Source of the DNA: Deltaproteobacteria bacterium
GTDB lineage: Bacteria; Desulfobacterota; B13-G15
Reading direction: 5' to 3'
Assembly: GCA_003646585.1 (NCBI GenBank)
Contig: QMLA01000079.1
Span: 1-5,602 of the forward strand
Length of the DNA stretch: 5,602 bases
Of the stretch, positions 1 to 5,602 are shown piece after piece; position 1 is the stretch's first letter, and each line of letters opens with the position of its first letter. The notes beneath the pieces were generated by a model that ran no database searches, was not told the DNA's origin, and worked only from the letters and a program-made list of their open reading frames with translations. The translations under genes were made by a program, and so were the position numbers.

Positions 1-1
1 A

Positions 2-904
2 TATGGGATAGTGAGGGACAGGGCCACAGGGAGGATCAAAAAGATCCCGTACCTGGTTAAGGCCAAAACCCTCCTCACCGGCGATGCCATAAAGGATGCG
101 CGGGTGGCCTTTGACAGGTTCAACCGTCCCTATATCTCTCTGACCTTCACCCCTTGGGGGGCCAAGGAGTTTGAGCGGATTACTGCCGAAAATGTCCACA
201 AGAGGCTTGCAATAATCCTCGATGGTACGGTTTATTCGGCACCGGTCATCAGGGAGAGGATAAGCGGTGGAAGGGCGGTCATAGAAGGGGATTTTACCCT
301 GGAGGAAGCCCATGACCTGGCGATAGTCCTCAGGGCAGGGGCACTGCCTGCACCGGTGAAGATCCTCGAGGAAAGGACCGTGGGACCGTCCCTGGGGAAG
401 GACCTGGTGGAGCGGGGCATTAAGGCGATCGTGATAGGTGGAATCCTGGTTGTGCTCTTCATGGTCCTTTATTACCGCTGGGCTGGCCTTGTAGCCGATT
501 TCGCCCTCGTGCTGAACCTGCTGATAGTGCTTGCGATCATGGTGCTTTTGAGGGCCACCCTGACCCTCCCCGGGATAGCGGGTCTGGTGCTTACGGTTGG
601 TATGGCCGTTGACGCCAATATCCTCATCTTTGAGCGCATAAAGGAAGAACTGCGCCTCGGCAAACCCCCACTGGCGGCAGTGGAGGCGGGCTATTCGAGG
701 GCCTTGCTTACCATCCTCGATGCCCAGATAACGACCCTCATTGCCGCTGTTGTGCTCTTCCAATTCGGAACCGGACCCATAAAGGGATTTGCCGTAACCC
801 TGAGCATAGGAATCCTTTCGAGCCTCTTTACAGCCATTGTGGTCACAAGGACGGTTTTTGATTGGGTCCTTTCATCCTTTAGATTGAAGGAGCTCAAAAT
901 CTGA
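2..904 (+). CDS. secD: Protein translocase subunit SecD (C-terminal part, 5' end outside window)
   Basis: Accessory subunit of the Sec translocon in the inner membrane. With SecF it uses the proton or sodium gradient to drive late steps of protein export. The reading frame is already open at the first codon (position 2), so the gene runs in from the left. About 300 residues are visible, and roughly the first 200-250 of a normal SecD are missing. The GTG at position 11 lies in frame but inside conserved sequence, so it is not the start. The visible part begins in the periplasmic P1 domain ([11 protein letters not shown], then [10 protein letters not shown]), then the family motif TVGPSLG near 377-400, then five membrane segments starting near 416. 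The fourth-segment signature [17 protein letters not shown] includes the Asp at 611-613, which corresponds to the essential proton-relay Asp of SecD (D519 in E. coli). The protein ends normally, and its TGA shares one base with the secF ATG. Confidence 0.96.
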   Translation, partial: YGIVRDRATGRIKKIPYLVKAKTLLTGDAIKDARVAFDRFNRPYISLTFTPWGAKEFERITAENVHKRLAIILDGTVYSAPVIRERISGGRAVIEGDFTLEEAHDLAIVLRAGALPAPVKILEERTVGPSLGKDLVERGIKAIVIGGILVVLFMVLYYRWAGLVADFALVLNLLIVLAIMVLLRATLTLPGIAGLVLTVGMAVDANILIFERIKEELRLGKPPLAAVEAGYSRALLTILDAQITTLIAAVVLFQFGTGPIKGFAVTLSIGILSSLFTAIVVTRTVFDWVLSSFRLKELKI

Positions 905-1791
905 TGGAGATCGTTCGCCCGGGGACGAACATAGACTTTGTCGGCAAAAGGAAATACGCCCTCTTTGCCTCCCTTTTGCTCGTCGTCCTTAGCCTCGCCC
1001 TCCTGCTCATCCAGGGGCCTCACTACGGGATCGACTTCTCCGGAGGGACCCTCATCCAGGTGAGGTTTGAGGAAAAGGTGGAGGCGGATCGCTTAAGAGG
1101 GGTTCTCGGGAAGGTGGGACTCGGAGATGCAATCCTTCAGCCCTTTGGAGGAGCAGGAGAGTACCTGATAAAGACCAAACTCACATCGGGAAAACTCCGC
1201 GGATTAAGGGCGAGGATCGAGGAGGCCTTCAGGGAGGAGCTCGGTTCGGGTTTTGAAATTCGCAGGGTGGAGATGGTCGGTCCCAAGGTCGGAAGGGATC
1301 TCAGGAGCAAGGGCATCAAAGCGGTGATCTTCGCCCTCATCGGGATCCTCATCTATATAAGCTGGCGCTTCGAGGTGAGATTTGCCTTGGGAGCTGTGGC
1401 CGCCCTGGTCCATGACGTCATCATCACCCTTGGGGCGTTTACAGCAAGCGGCAGGGAATTGAACCTTCCAGTTGTGGCAGCCCTTTTGACCATCGTGGGC
1501 TATTCCCTGAACGATACCATTGTCGTTTACGACCGGATAAGGGAGAACATGAAAAAATTGGGCACTGCCCTTGATGCAATAATAAACCGCAGTATAAACG
1601 AAACCCTCAACAGGACCATCCTCACATCCCTTACTACCCTCATCACCGTTGTTGTCCTTTTCTTTTTGGGCGGTGGGATTATCAAGGACTTTGCCTTCGC
1701 CCTCATCGTGGGCATAGTGGTTGGAACTTATTCTTCGATTTACATAGCCAGTCCCATAGTTCTCTTCCTGGAACGTGCTCAGAGAAAGTGA
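904..1791 (+). CDS. secF: Protein translocase subunit SecF
   Basis: Partner of SecD in the SecDF complex of the inner membrane. Its 295 residues are full length for a stand-alone SecF. There is one N-terminal membrane helix (about 18-36), a periplasmic P4 domain containing the FSGG signature (residues 45-48), the motif VEMVGPKVGRDL (122-133), and five C-terminal helices. Two functional residues are recognisable: Asp204 in GYSLNDTIVVYDRIRE and Arg237 in LNRTILTS, matching the SecF Asp and Arg (E. coli D213 and R247) implicated in ion coupling. The ATG overlaps the secD stop (TGATG). A ribosome binding site AAGGAG lies at 887-892, 11 bases upstream, inside secD. It should be co-transcribed and probably translationally coupled with secD. 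Nothing is missing or disrupted. Confidence 0.97.
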   Translation: MEIVRPGTNIDFVGKRKYALFASLLLVVLSLALLLIQGPHYGIDFSGGTLIQVRFEEKVEADRLRGVLGKVGLGDAILQPFGGAGEYLIKTKLTSGKLRGLRARIEEAFREELGSGFEIRRVEMVGPKVGRDLRSKGIKAVIFALIGILIYISWRFEVRFALGAVAALVHDVIITLGAFTASGRELNLPVVAALLTIVGYSLNDTIVVYDRIRENMKKLGTALDAIINRSINETLNRTILTSLTTLITVVVLFFLGGGIIKDFAFALIVGIVVGTYSSIYIASPIVLFLERAQRK

Positions 1792-3037
1792 TCTCATCCT
1801 GATCAAGGGCCCGAGGGTTGTTGACCCCCTTTTGGGGATTGACCGAGAACTGGACGTGCTCCTGGATGGAGCGAGGATTAGGGAAATCGGGAAGGGGTTA
1901 TGGAGGGCAGGGGCTCGGGTGGTGGAGGCACGGGGGAAGATGCTCTTTCCCGGCCTTGTGGATCTACATGCCCACCTGAGGGACCTTGGGGAATCCCATA
2001 AGGAGACGATCTTTACGGGGAGCAGGGCGGCGGCCCTGGGGGGATTCACCACCGTCGTGAACATGCCGAACACCCTTCCTCCCCTTGATTCCCCCGAGGT
2101 GCTCCTCAAGTGGAAGGAGAAGGTCAGGAAGGATGCCGCTGTCAGGGTCTTCACTATGGTCTGCATCAGCAAGGGCAGAAGGGGTGAGCAGCTTTCACCC
2201 CTTGAAGAGATGTCCCGGGATCCACTGGTCGTTGGGGCAACCGATGACGGTAACCCCGTGAGATCCGAGGGCCTCATGAGGCGAGCCCTCGAGATTTCCC
2301 AAAGGACGGGTATATTAATTGCCGATCATCCCGAGGATGGCCCGGGCCAGAAACCCCTTGGATCAAGGGACTTCTGGAGCGAGCCCCTTTATGTGGAAAG
2401 GGACTTGATGCTCCTGCGAGAGACAGGAGGGAGATTACATCTGCAGCACATCTCAATGGAGGAAAGCCTGAAGCTCATACGTCAGGCCAAGGAGAAGGGA
2501 TTGGGGGTCACCTGTGAAACCACCCCTCACCATCTGATCCTCTTTGACGGCCAAGGGCTCGGTCCCAACGCAAAGGTCAATCCACCTTTGAGGAACAGAA
2601 GGGATGTGGAGGCCCTCCGCGAGGCCTTAAAGGAGGGAATAATCGATGCCATCGCCACAGATCACGCCCCCCATAGTCCCGAGGAGAAGGCGCGGGGATG
2701 GGAGGAGGCTCCCTTTGGTATCTCGGGCATAGAGGTTGCCCTTCCGTTGGTATATGCCGAACTGGTTACCCGTGATCTCCTTCGACTCGAGGAGATGGTG
2801 AAGTTGATGTCACAGAGTCCCGCAAGGATCATGGGTATCGATCCCCCAAGAATCCAGGAGGGGGCACGGGCGGACTTCGTGATCTTTGATCCCGAAATCC
2901 AATGGGTGCTCAAACCCCAGTCCCTTTTCTCAAAGGGGAAAAACACCCCCTTTTCGGGAAAGTGCCTCACGGGAAAGGTCTGGGCCACCTTCGTCGAAGG
3001 CAGGGCCATAGTCCTTGAAGGCTATCTGACCTCCTAA
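1775..3037 (+). CDS. pyrC: Dihydroorotase (class I, PyrC/PyrX type)
   Basis: Cytosolic zinc amidohydrolase that interconverts N-carbamoyl-L-aspartate and dihydroorotate, the third step of de novo pyrimidine synthesis. Its 420 residues are normal for bacterial class I enzymes. Visible active-site features are the metal motif DLHAHLRD (63-70; His65, His67, Arg69), the substrate Asn in NMPNT (96-100), a TDDG Asp pair (156-159), HPED (His185), HLQHIS (His225), NPPLR (269-273) and ATDHAPH (294-300; Asp296). The C-terminal FGISGIE and GARADFVIFD segments are also typical. The intact metal set argues for an active enzyme rather than a PyrX-like inactive homologue. An in-frame TAG at 1757-1759 limits the 5' end, and GTG at 1775 is the first plausible start. 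It lies 17 bases inside secF with no clear Shine-Dalgarno sequence, so coupling to secF translation is likely. The stop TAA overlaps the stop of the opposing gene. The segment between His185 and His225 looks shorter than in Bacillus or Aquifex enzymes. A related cyclic amidohydrolase such as an allantoinase is less likely given HLRD, NPPLR and the operon position. Confidence 0.93.
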   Translation: MLRESDLILIKGPRVVDPLLGIDRELDVLLDGARIREIGKGLWRAGARVVEARGKMLFPGLVDLHAHLRDLGESHKETIFTGSRAAALGGFTTVVNMPNTLPPLDSPEVLLKWKEKVRKDAAVRVFTMVCISKGRRGEQLSPLEEMSRDPLVVGATDDGNPVRSEGLMRRALEISQRTGILIADHPEDGPGQKPLGSRDFWSEPLYVERDLMLLRETGGRLHLQHISMEESLKLIRQAKEKGLGVTCETTPHHLILFDGQGLGPNAKVNPPLRNRRDVEALREALKEGIIDAIATDHAPHSPEEKARGWEEAPFGISGIEVALPLVYAELVTRDLLRLEEMVKLMSQSPARIMGIDPPRIQEGARADFVIFDPEIQWVLKPQSLFSKGKNTPFSGKCLTGKVWATFVEGRAIVLEGYLTS

Positions 3038-4020
3038 TTTCCCTTTACCTCCTGGCGCAATGAGGAAAAAGAGAGGTGGTAATGCCAGAGGAAAAGGATT
3101 CCCAGAAGGGTCGTTGGTAGAAAGAAAAGGGCGTGAAAGACAAGGGCAACCGCTGCCGCCTTCTCCATGGGGACGCCGTAAAGGATCAGCGAATAGGAAA
3201 GGGCAGCATGGTATGTGCCGATATATCCCGGTGTGAAGGGCAGGGTGGTCGCAATGCACACCGCCACCATGGCGAGAAAAGATGCTATGAAGGGGACCCT
3301 GAGGGAGAAGGCCATCGATGTAACGTGAATTCCCAGGGCATAGGTGATCCATATGAGATAAGAGAGACCGACCGATGGCAGGAGGCAATCCCACCTGTCA
3401 AACCATCTGAGCCCTTCCCTGAAGGAATAAAGGTGTCCTTTGGCCTCATCGCTCCAGCCCGAGGGTTTGAAGATGCGCATGAATGTATCGGGGCTGTACC
3501 TTATAAGCAAAAAGACCACGAGCGTAATGATGAAAAGGGCAAGGCTGAAATAACCACCAAAGGCCAGGGTCCTGTAAAATCCCTGGGAGGTGTTGAGGTT
3601 TTTCAAGACAAACGAGAGGATGGCGAAGGTGCTCAATATGGTGAAACCGTCGAGGAACTTCTCAGCAATGAGGGTGGCAAAGGATGAGGCCTTGGGGAAG
3701 CTCTCAAGCTTCCCCAGTAGATAGCCCCTCGCTACATCGCCCATCCTCGCGGGCAGGAAATTGTTGGCCATAAAACCTATGAAAAGCGTCCCCAAGAGGG
3801 ATGAGAAGCGCATCTTCTTCACGGGACGAAGCAGCATCTCCCATCTCAATGCCCTTATTACCATGTGAAAGAGCAAAAGGGAGAGGGAAAAAAGCAAAAG
3901 GGGGTAATTGGCCCTCTTTAAGGTTTCCAGCAGTTCGCGATAGTCCAGACGTCCAAAGACCAGGTAGAGCAAAAAGATGGAAAGGGGTATGCCGAGGAAG
4001 AGTTGCCAGTTCCGCTTCAC
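3034..4020 (-). CDS. Lysylphosphatidylglycerol synthase TM region / flippase-like membrane protein (UPF0104)
   Basis: A 328-residue polytopic inner-membrane protein of the family that includes the transmembrane half of MprF and the AglD-like proteins. Members are thought to move or modify lipids, but the substrate here cannot be read from the sequence. There are about seven or eight hydrophobic segments, for example near 8-23, 41-56, 74-90, 126-140, 153-174, 214-236, 244-262 and 288-312. Family motifs are RALRWEMLL (56-64), NNFLPARMGDVARG (86-99), AEKFLDGF (119-126) and PFTPGYIGTYHAAL (261-274). There is no soluble aminoacyl-transferase domain, so it cannot be a complete MprF. The start is GTG at 4020-4018, inside the ribF stop (GTGA, four-base overlap), with AGGAG nine bases upstream at 4034-4030. 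It is therefore the second gene of a ribF operon. Its TAG stop overlaps the stop of the convergent pyrC. A perfect 10-bp inverted repeat lies within codons for about residues 102-109. Confidence 0.9.
   Translation of the reverse strand: MKRNWQLFLGIPLSIFLLYLVFGRLDYRELLETLKRANYPLLLFSLSLLLFHMVIRALRWEMLLRPVKKMRFSSLLGTLFIGFMANNFLPARMGDVARGYLLGKLESFPKASSFATLIAEKFLDGFTILSTFAILSFVLKNLNTSQGFYRTLAFGGYFSLALFIITLVVFLLIRYSPDTFMRIFKPSGWSDEAKGHLYSFREGLRWFDRWDCLLPSVGLSYLIWITYALGIHVTSMAFSLRVPFIASFLAMVAVCIATTLPFTPGYIGTYHAALSYSLILYGVPMEKAAAVALVFHALFFLPTTLLGILFLWHYHLSFSSLRQEVKGN
3693..3716 (-). repeat. Perfect 10-bp inverted repeat with 4-base loop inside the flippase-like gene
   Basis: Arms TGGGGAAGCT (3693-3702) and AGCTTCCCCA (3707-3716) are exact reverse complements around the loop CTCA (TGAG in the mRNA sense). 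In the minus-strand mRNA this would form a stable hairpin over codons for LGKLESFP, just after the NNFLPARMGDVARG motif. No T-run follows on either strand, so it does not look like an intrinsic terminator. It could be a chance product of the codons used, or an mRNA processing or ribosome-pausing element. Only the symmetry itself is seen. Confidence 0.75.
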
Positions 4021-4946
4021 CTGCTGCCTCTCCTGAGGATTTCTGAGGCCTTATCGATATCGGCCCTGATCTGCTGAAGAAGGGCTACCGGCCCCTCAAA
4101 GGGGCGTTCGTCACGGATCTTCTCTACCACTTCGACAAGGAGATCCCTTCCATAGAGATCTCCGGAGAATCCGATCAGATGGACCTCAACGCTCAGCTTC
4201 CCTGGACCGAAGGTCGGGCGCCTCCCTATGTTCAAGACCCCCGGGTAAGGGCTGTCCCCCACCCGGACCCAGACCGCAAAGACGCCCTGCGGGAGGATCT
4301 GATCGGGATCCACCTGAAGGTTTGCCGTGGGCACTCCGAGTTCCTTCCCCCTTCGGTTCCCGCGTATGACCCTACCAGAGAAGAAGAACCTCCGTCCCAT
4401 AAGCCTCGATGCCCCTTGAAGGTCCCCCTGGAGGATCAGTTCCCTTATTCGCGAACTGCTCACGGGCTTACTGTCAACCCGAAAGGGATCAAGGACCTCG
4501 ACCTCAAAACCGAAGGCATTGCCGAGATCCCTTAAGGTCTCAGCAGTTCCCGATCTGCCTTTCCCGAAGGTGAAATTGTAACCGACGACTACCTTCAAAG
4601 GCCTTATCCCTCTGTAGAGGATCTCCTCCACAAAGGCCTCCGGCGGTTTTTCGGAGAGCTGCCGGGTGAAAGGATGGCCTATGACCACATCAACGCCCAT
4701 ATCCTCGAAAAGTCCGAGCTTTTTCTCGTGGGGGGTAATGAGCATGAGCCTCTTTTGGGGAAAGAGGACCTTCATGGGATGGGGGTTGAAGGTCAGAACG
4801 ACGGCTTCTCCCTTGACCCTCCTGGCTTCCTCTATGGCCCTCCTTATGAGGGCCTGATGGCCCAGATGCACCCCATCGAAGCTCCCGATGGTTACAACAG
4901 GATGCTTGAAATCATCAGGCGAAAACTTGTCTTCAAGGACCCTCAT
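4017..4946 (-). CDS. ribF: Bifunctional riboflavin kinase / FAD synthetase
   Basis: Cytosolic enzyme that phosphorylates riboflavin to FMN and then adenylylates FMN to FAD. Its 309 residues are the standard length. The N-terminal FMN adenylyltransferase half shows the nucleotidyltransferase motif GSFDGVHLGH (21-30), FNPHP (53-57), VVGYNFTFGKGRSG (120-133) and SSSRIREL (163-170). The C-terminal riboflavin kinase half shows GRVIRGNRRGKELG (191-204), PTAN (206-209, the Mg/ATP-binding Thr-Asn pair), GVLNIGRRPTFG (236-247) and the probable catalytic Glu254 in LSVEVHLIGF. The start is ATG at 4946-4944, with AAGGA (4960-4956) nine bases upstream. Nothing is missing. It heads a two-gene minus-strand operon with the flippase-like gene. 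The leader from the proposed promoter is only about 26 bases, too short for an FMN riboswitch. Confidence 0.97.
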   Translation of the reverse strand: MRVLEDKFSPDDFKHPVVTIGSFDGVHLGHQALIRRAIEEARRVKGEAVVLTFNPHPMKVLFPQKRLMLITPHEKKLGLFEDMGVDVVIGHPFTRQLSEKPPEAFVEEILYRGIRPLKVVVGYNFTFGKGRSGTAETLRDLGNAFGFEVEVLDPFRVDSKPVSSSRIRELILQGDLQGASRLMGRRFFFSGRVIRGNRRGKELGVPTANLQVDPDQILPQGVFAVWVRVGDSPYPGVLNIGRRPTFGPGKLSVEVHLIGFSGDLYGRDLLVEVVEKIRDERPFEGPVALLQQIRADIDKASEILRRGSR

Positions 4947-4958
4947 TGACGGATTTCC

Positions 4959-4986
4959 TTGACAAGGGACAGATGTTAAGTATAGG
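4959..4986 (+). promoter_or_regulatory. Candidate sigma70-type promoter for tRNA-Leu
   Basis: A perfect consensus -35, TTGACA (4959-4964), is followed after 16 bases by TATAGG (4981-4986, four of six). Initiation would fall near 4993, about 20 bases before the mature tRNA 5' end, a usual leader length for a tRNA gene. The -35 overlaps the complement of the ribF Shine-Dalgarno sequence by two bases. Assigned by eye. A different -10 such as TTATAT (4987-4992) would need an overlong spacer. Confidence 0.5.
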
Positions 4987-5008
4987 TTATATGTGACCTT
5001 GAGAGCAA
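4979..5008 (-). promoter_or_regulatory. Candidate sigma70-type promoter for ribF operon
   Basis: On the minus strand a -35-like TTGCTC (5008-5003, three of six consensus bases) is followed after 18 bases by TATACT (4984-4979, five of six). Transcription would begin near 4972, giving a short leader that carries the ribF ribosome binding site AAGGA at 4960-4956. The -10 interlocks with that of the opposing tRNA promoter. Assigned by eye, with a weak -35. Confidence 0.45.
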
Positions 5009-5012
5009 TGGG

Positions 5013-5101
5013 GCCGAAGTGGCGGAATTTGGGAGACGCACTGGACTCAGGATCCAGGGGGCGTTAAGCCCGTGGGGGTTCGAGTCCCCCCTTCGGCACC
5101 A
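5013..5101 (+). tRNA. tRNA-Leu (anticodon CAG), 3' CCA encoded
   Basis: Complete class II tRNA cloverleaf that decodes the leucine codon CUG. The acceptor arms GCCGAAG (5013-5019) and CTTCGGC (5091-5097) pair fully. The D stem is GCG/CGC (5022-5024, 5037-5039). The anticodon stem is CTGGA/TCCAG (5041-5045, 5053-5057) around the loop CTCAGGA, with CAG at 5048-5050. A long variable arm with a GGGC/GCCC stem (5059-5062, 5068-5071) is typical of leucine tRNAs. The T arm is GGGGG/CCCCC (5074-5078, 5086-5090) with loop TTCGAGT. The discriminator base is A (5098), as leucyl-tRNA synthetase requires, and CCA (5099-5101) is encoded in the gene. It is followed at once by a terminator, so it appears to be a single-gene transcript. 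Confidence 0.98.
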
Positions 5102-5120
5102 GTCCTCCTAAAAGAAAGGG

Positions 5121-5141
5121 GCTGTCTTAGACGGCTTTTTT
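5121..5141 (+). terminator. Rho-independent terminator after tRNA-Leu, possibly bidirectional
   Basis: GCTGTC (5121-5126), loop TTA and GACGGC (5130-5135) form a 6-bp stem with one G-U pair, followed directly by six T residues (5136-5141). It starts 19 bases after the tRNA CCA. On the minus strand the same stem is followed by a C-run and then TTTCTTTT (the complement of 5110-5117), so it may also end transcription from the symporter remnant, whose stop is at 5146-5148. It is stronger in the plus direction. Confidence 0.75.
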
Positions 5142-5145
5142 CAGC

Positions 5146-5602
5146 TTAGCTCCACTTTCCTAAATCGATCTCGTTTTCCGTCTTTGCCACTATGGCGGTT
5201 CCGGCCAGGTCGCCTGTCACGTTGAGGCAGGTCCTGCCCATGTCCAAGATCGCGTCGATGCCCAGGATCATGGCATAGGCCATGGCCACGGGGGTTCCGG
5301 CCTCCACGTTCAGGCCGACGGAGTTGAGCACCATGAGGAGCATGATTGCCCCCGCCCCGGGAACGCCGGCTGTCCCGATGGAAGCCAGCACCGCCGTGAT
5401 GATCACCGTCATCTGCTGCGCGAAGTTCAAGGGCATGCCTATGGCGAAGGCGACAAACAGTGCACCACCGCCCCGCTAGCTGGCCGATCCGAGCATATTG
5501 AAGAGGGTAAAGAGGGGCAAGGAGAAGGAATAGATGCTCCTAGAACCGCCCACGTTTTCGTCGGCATTCTTCATGGTCACGGGCAATGTTCCGCTGCTGC
5601 TC
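5146..5602 (-). pseudogene. Na+/dicarboxylate (amino acid) symporter, GltPh/DctA-like, interrupted by amber codon; 5' end outside window
   Basis: C-terminal part of a sodium:dicarboxylate or glutamate symporter (SDF family), an inner-membrane elevator transporter. Reading leftward from the window edge, the hairpin HP1 signature SSSGTLPVT (near 5601-5575) is intact and SRSIYSFSLPL follows. An in-frame TAG at 5478-5476 then interrupts the frame. The same frame continues with ALFVAFAIG, the HP2 tip [16 protein letters not shown], and TM8 with [11 protein letters not shown] and NVTGD, whose Asp, Arg, Asn and Asp are the substrate and sodium ligands of this family. It ends in TAA at 5148-5146. The TM7 motif NMDGTALY reads NMLGSAS-stop, so the sodium-site Asp is also lost. 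An ATG at 5436-5434 could restart only 96 residues, too few for a transporter. I call it a pseudogene. A sequencing error or amber decoding are alternatives. The gene's beginning and promoter are not visible. Confidence 0.82.

Noticed and set aside
1204..2277. Open frame of 357 codons on the minus strand across secF and pyrC
   Set aside because: It is antisense to two clear genes, and its translation is low-complexity (Ser/Arg/Pro-rich, then charged) with no recognisable domain. It is a by-product of GC-rich codon use.
2271..2282. 12-bp palindrome GCCTCATGAGGC in pyrC
   Set aside because: It is a single copy inside coding sequence (EGLMRR region) with no partner sites, so an operator role has no support.
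2932..2954. AAAGGGG / CCCCTTT hairpin near the 3' end of pyrC, as a terminator for the opposing gene
   Set aside because: The stem is short and A/T-ended with an 8-base loop, and no proper U-tract follows on the minus strand. It is explained by pyrC codons.
3133..3687. Open frame of 184 codons on the plus strand opposite the flippase-like gene
   Set aside because: It lies entirely antisense to a gene with family motifs, and the translation is very hydrophilic with no domain, as expected from the complement of membrane-helix codons.
4836..4854. Hairpin GGCCCTC / GAGGGCC with a 5-base loop near the start of ribF
   Set aside because: The 7-bp stem lies in the conserved early coding region, has no T-run, and is weak enough to be chance.
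4947..4978. Possible FMN riboswitch upstream of ribF
   Set aside because: The gap to the tRNA is only 66 bases and the proposed leader about 26, far too short for an FMN aptamer, and none of its conserved stems is seen.
5013..5101. tRNA-Leu as an integration site for a mobile element
   Set aside because: No integrase, no repeated tRNA 3' end downstream, and a terminator follows directly.

Overview
This is a compact window of ordinary bacterial chromosome. It holds two housekeeping gene blocks that converge, then a leucine tRNA, then the 3' part of a broken transporter gene. The proteins look like those of a Gram-negative-type bacterium. The separate secD and secF genes, fairly GC-rich coding sequence, tRNA-encoded CCA and overall protein flavour resemble Desulfobacterota or other deltaproteobacterial anaerobes. 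That placement is an impression and has not been tested by a search.

Left block, plus strand (1-3037): the 3' part of secD, complete secF and complete pyrC are packed without gaps. secD and secF overlap by one base, and secF and pyrC overlap by 17 bases. SecD and SecF are the accessory subunits of the Sec translocon that use the proton or sodium motive force to pull exported proteins across the membrane. PyrC is dihydroorotase, the third step of de novo pyrimidine synthesis. The packing suggests one transcript whose promoter lies upstream of the window.

Middle block, minus strand (3034-4946): ribF (riboflavin kinase/FAD synthetase) is followed by a polytopic membrane protein of the lysylphosphatidylglycerol-synthase-TM/flippase-like family. 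The second gene starts inside the stop codon of the first (GTGA). This operon converges on pyrC, and the two terminal stop codons overlap in the four bases CTAA, leaving no intergenic terminator. A perfect 10-bp hairpin lies inside the membrane-protein gene.

Right block (4947-5602): a 66-bp gap holds candidate divergent promoters whose -10 elements interlock, one for ribF (minus) and one for tRNA-Leu (plus). tRNA-Leu(CAG) with encoded CCA follows, then an intrinsic terminator that may also serve the gene coming from the other side. The last feature is a Na+/dicarboxylate (GltPh-like) symporter read on the minus strand. It carries an in-frame amber codon and has lost the conserved NMDGT motif, so it is called a pseudogene.

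I see no mobile element, CRISPR array, phage gene, defence gene or riboswitch, and nothing that amounts to a new system. The points most worth checking are the amber-interrupted symporter, the intragenic hairpin, the interlocked divergent promoters and the unusual ribF-flippase pairing.
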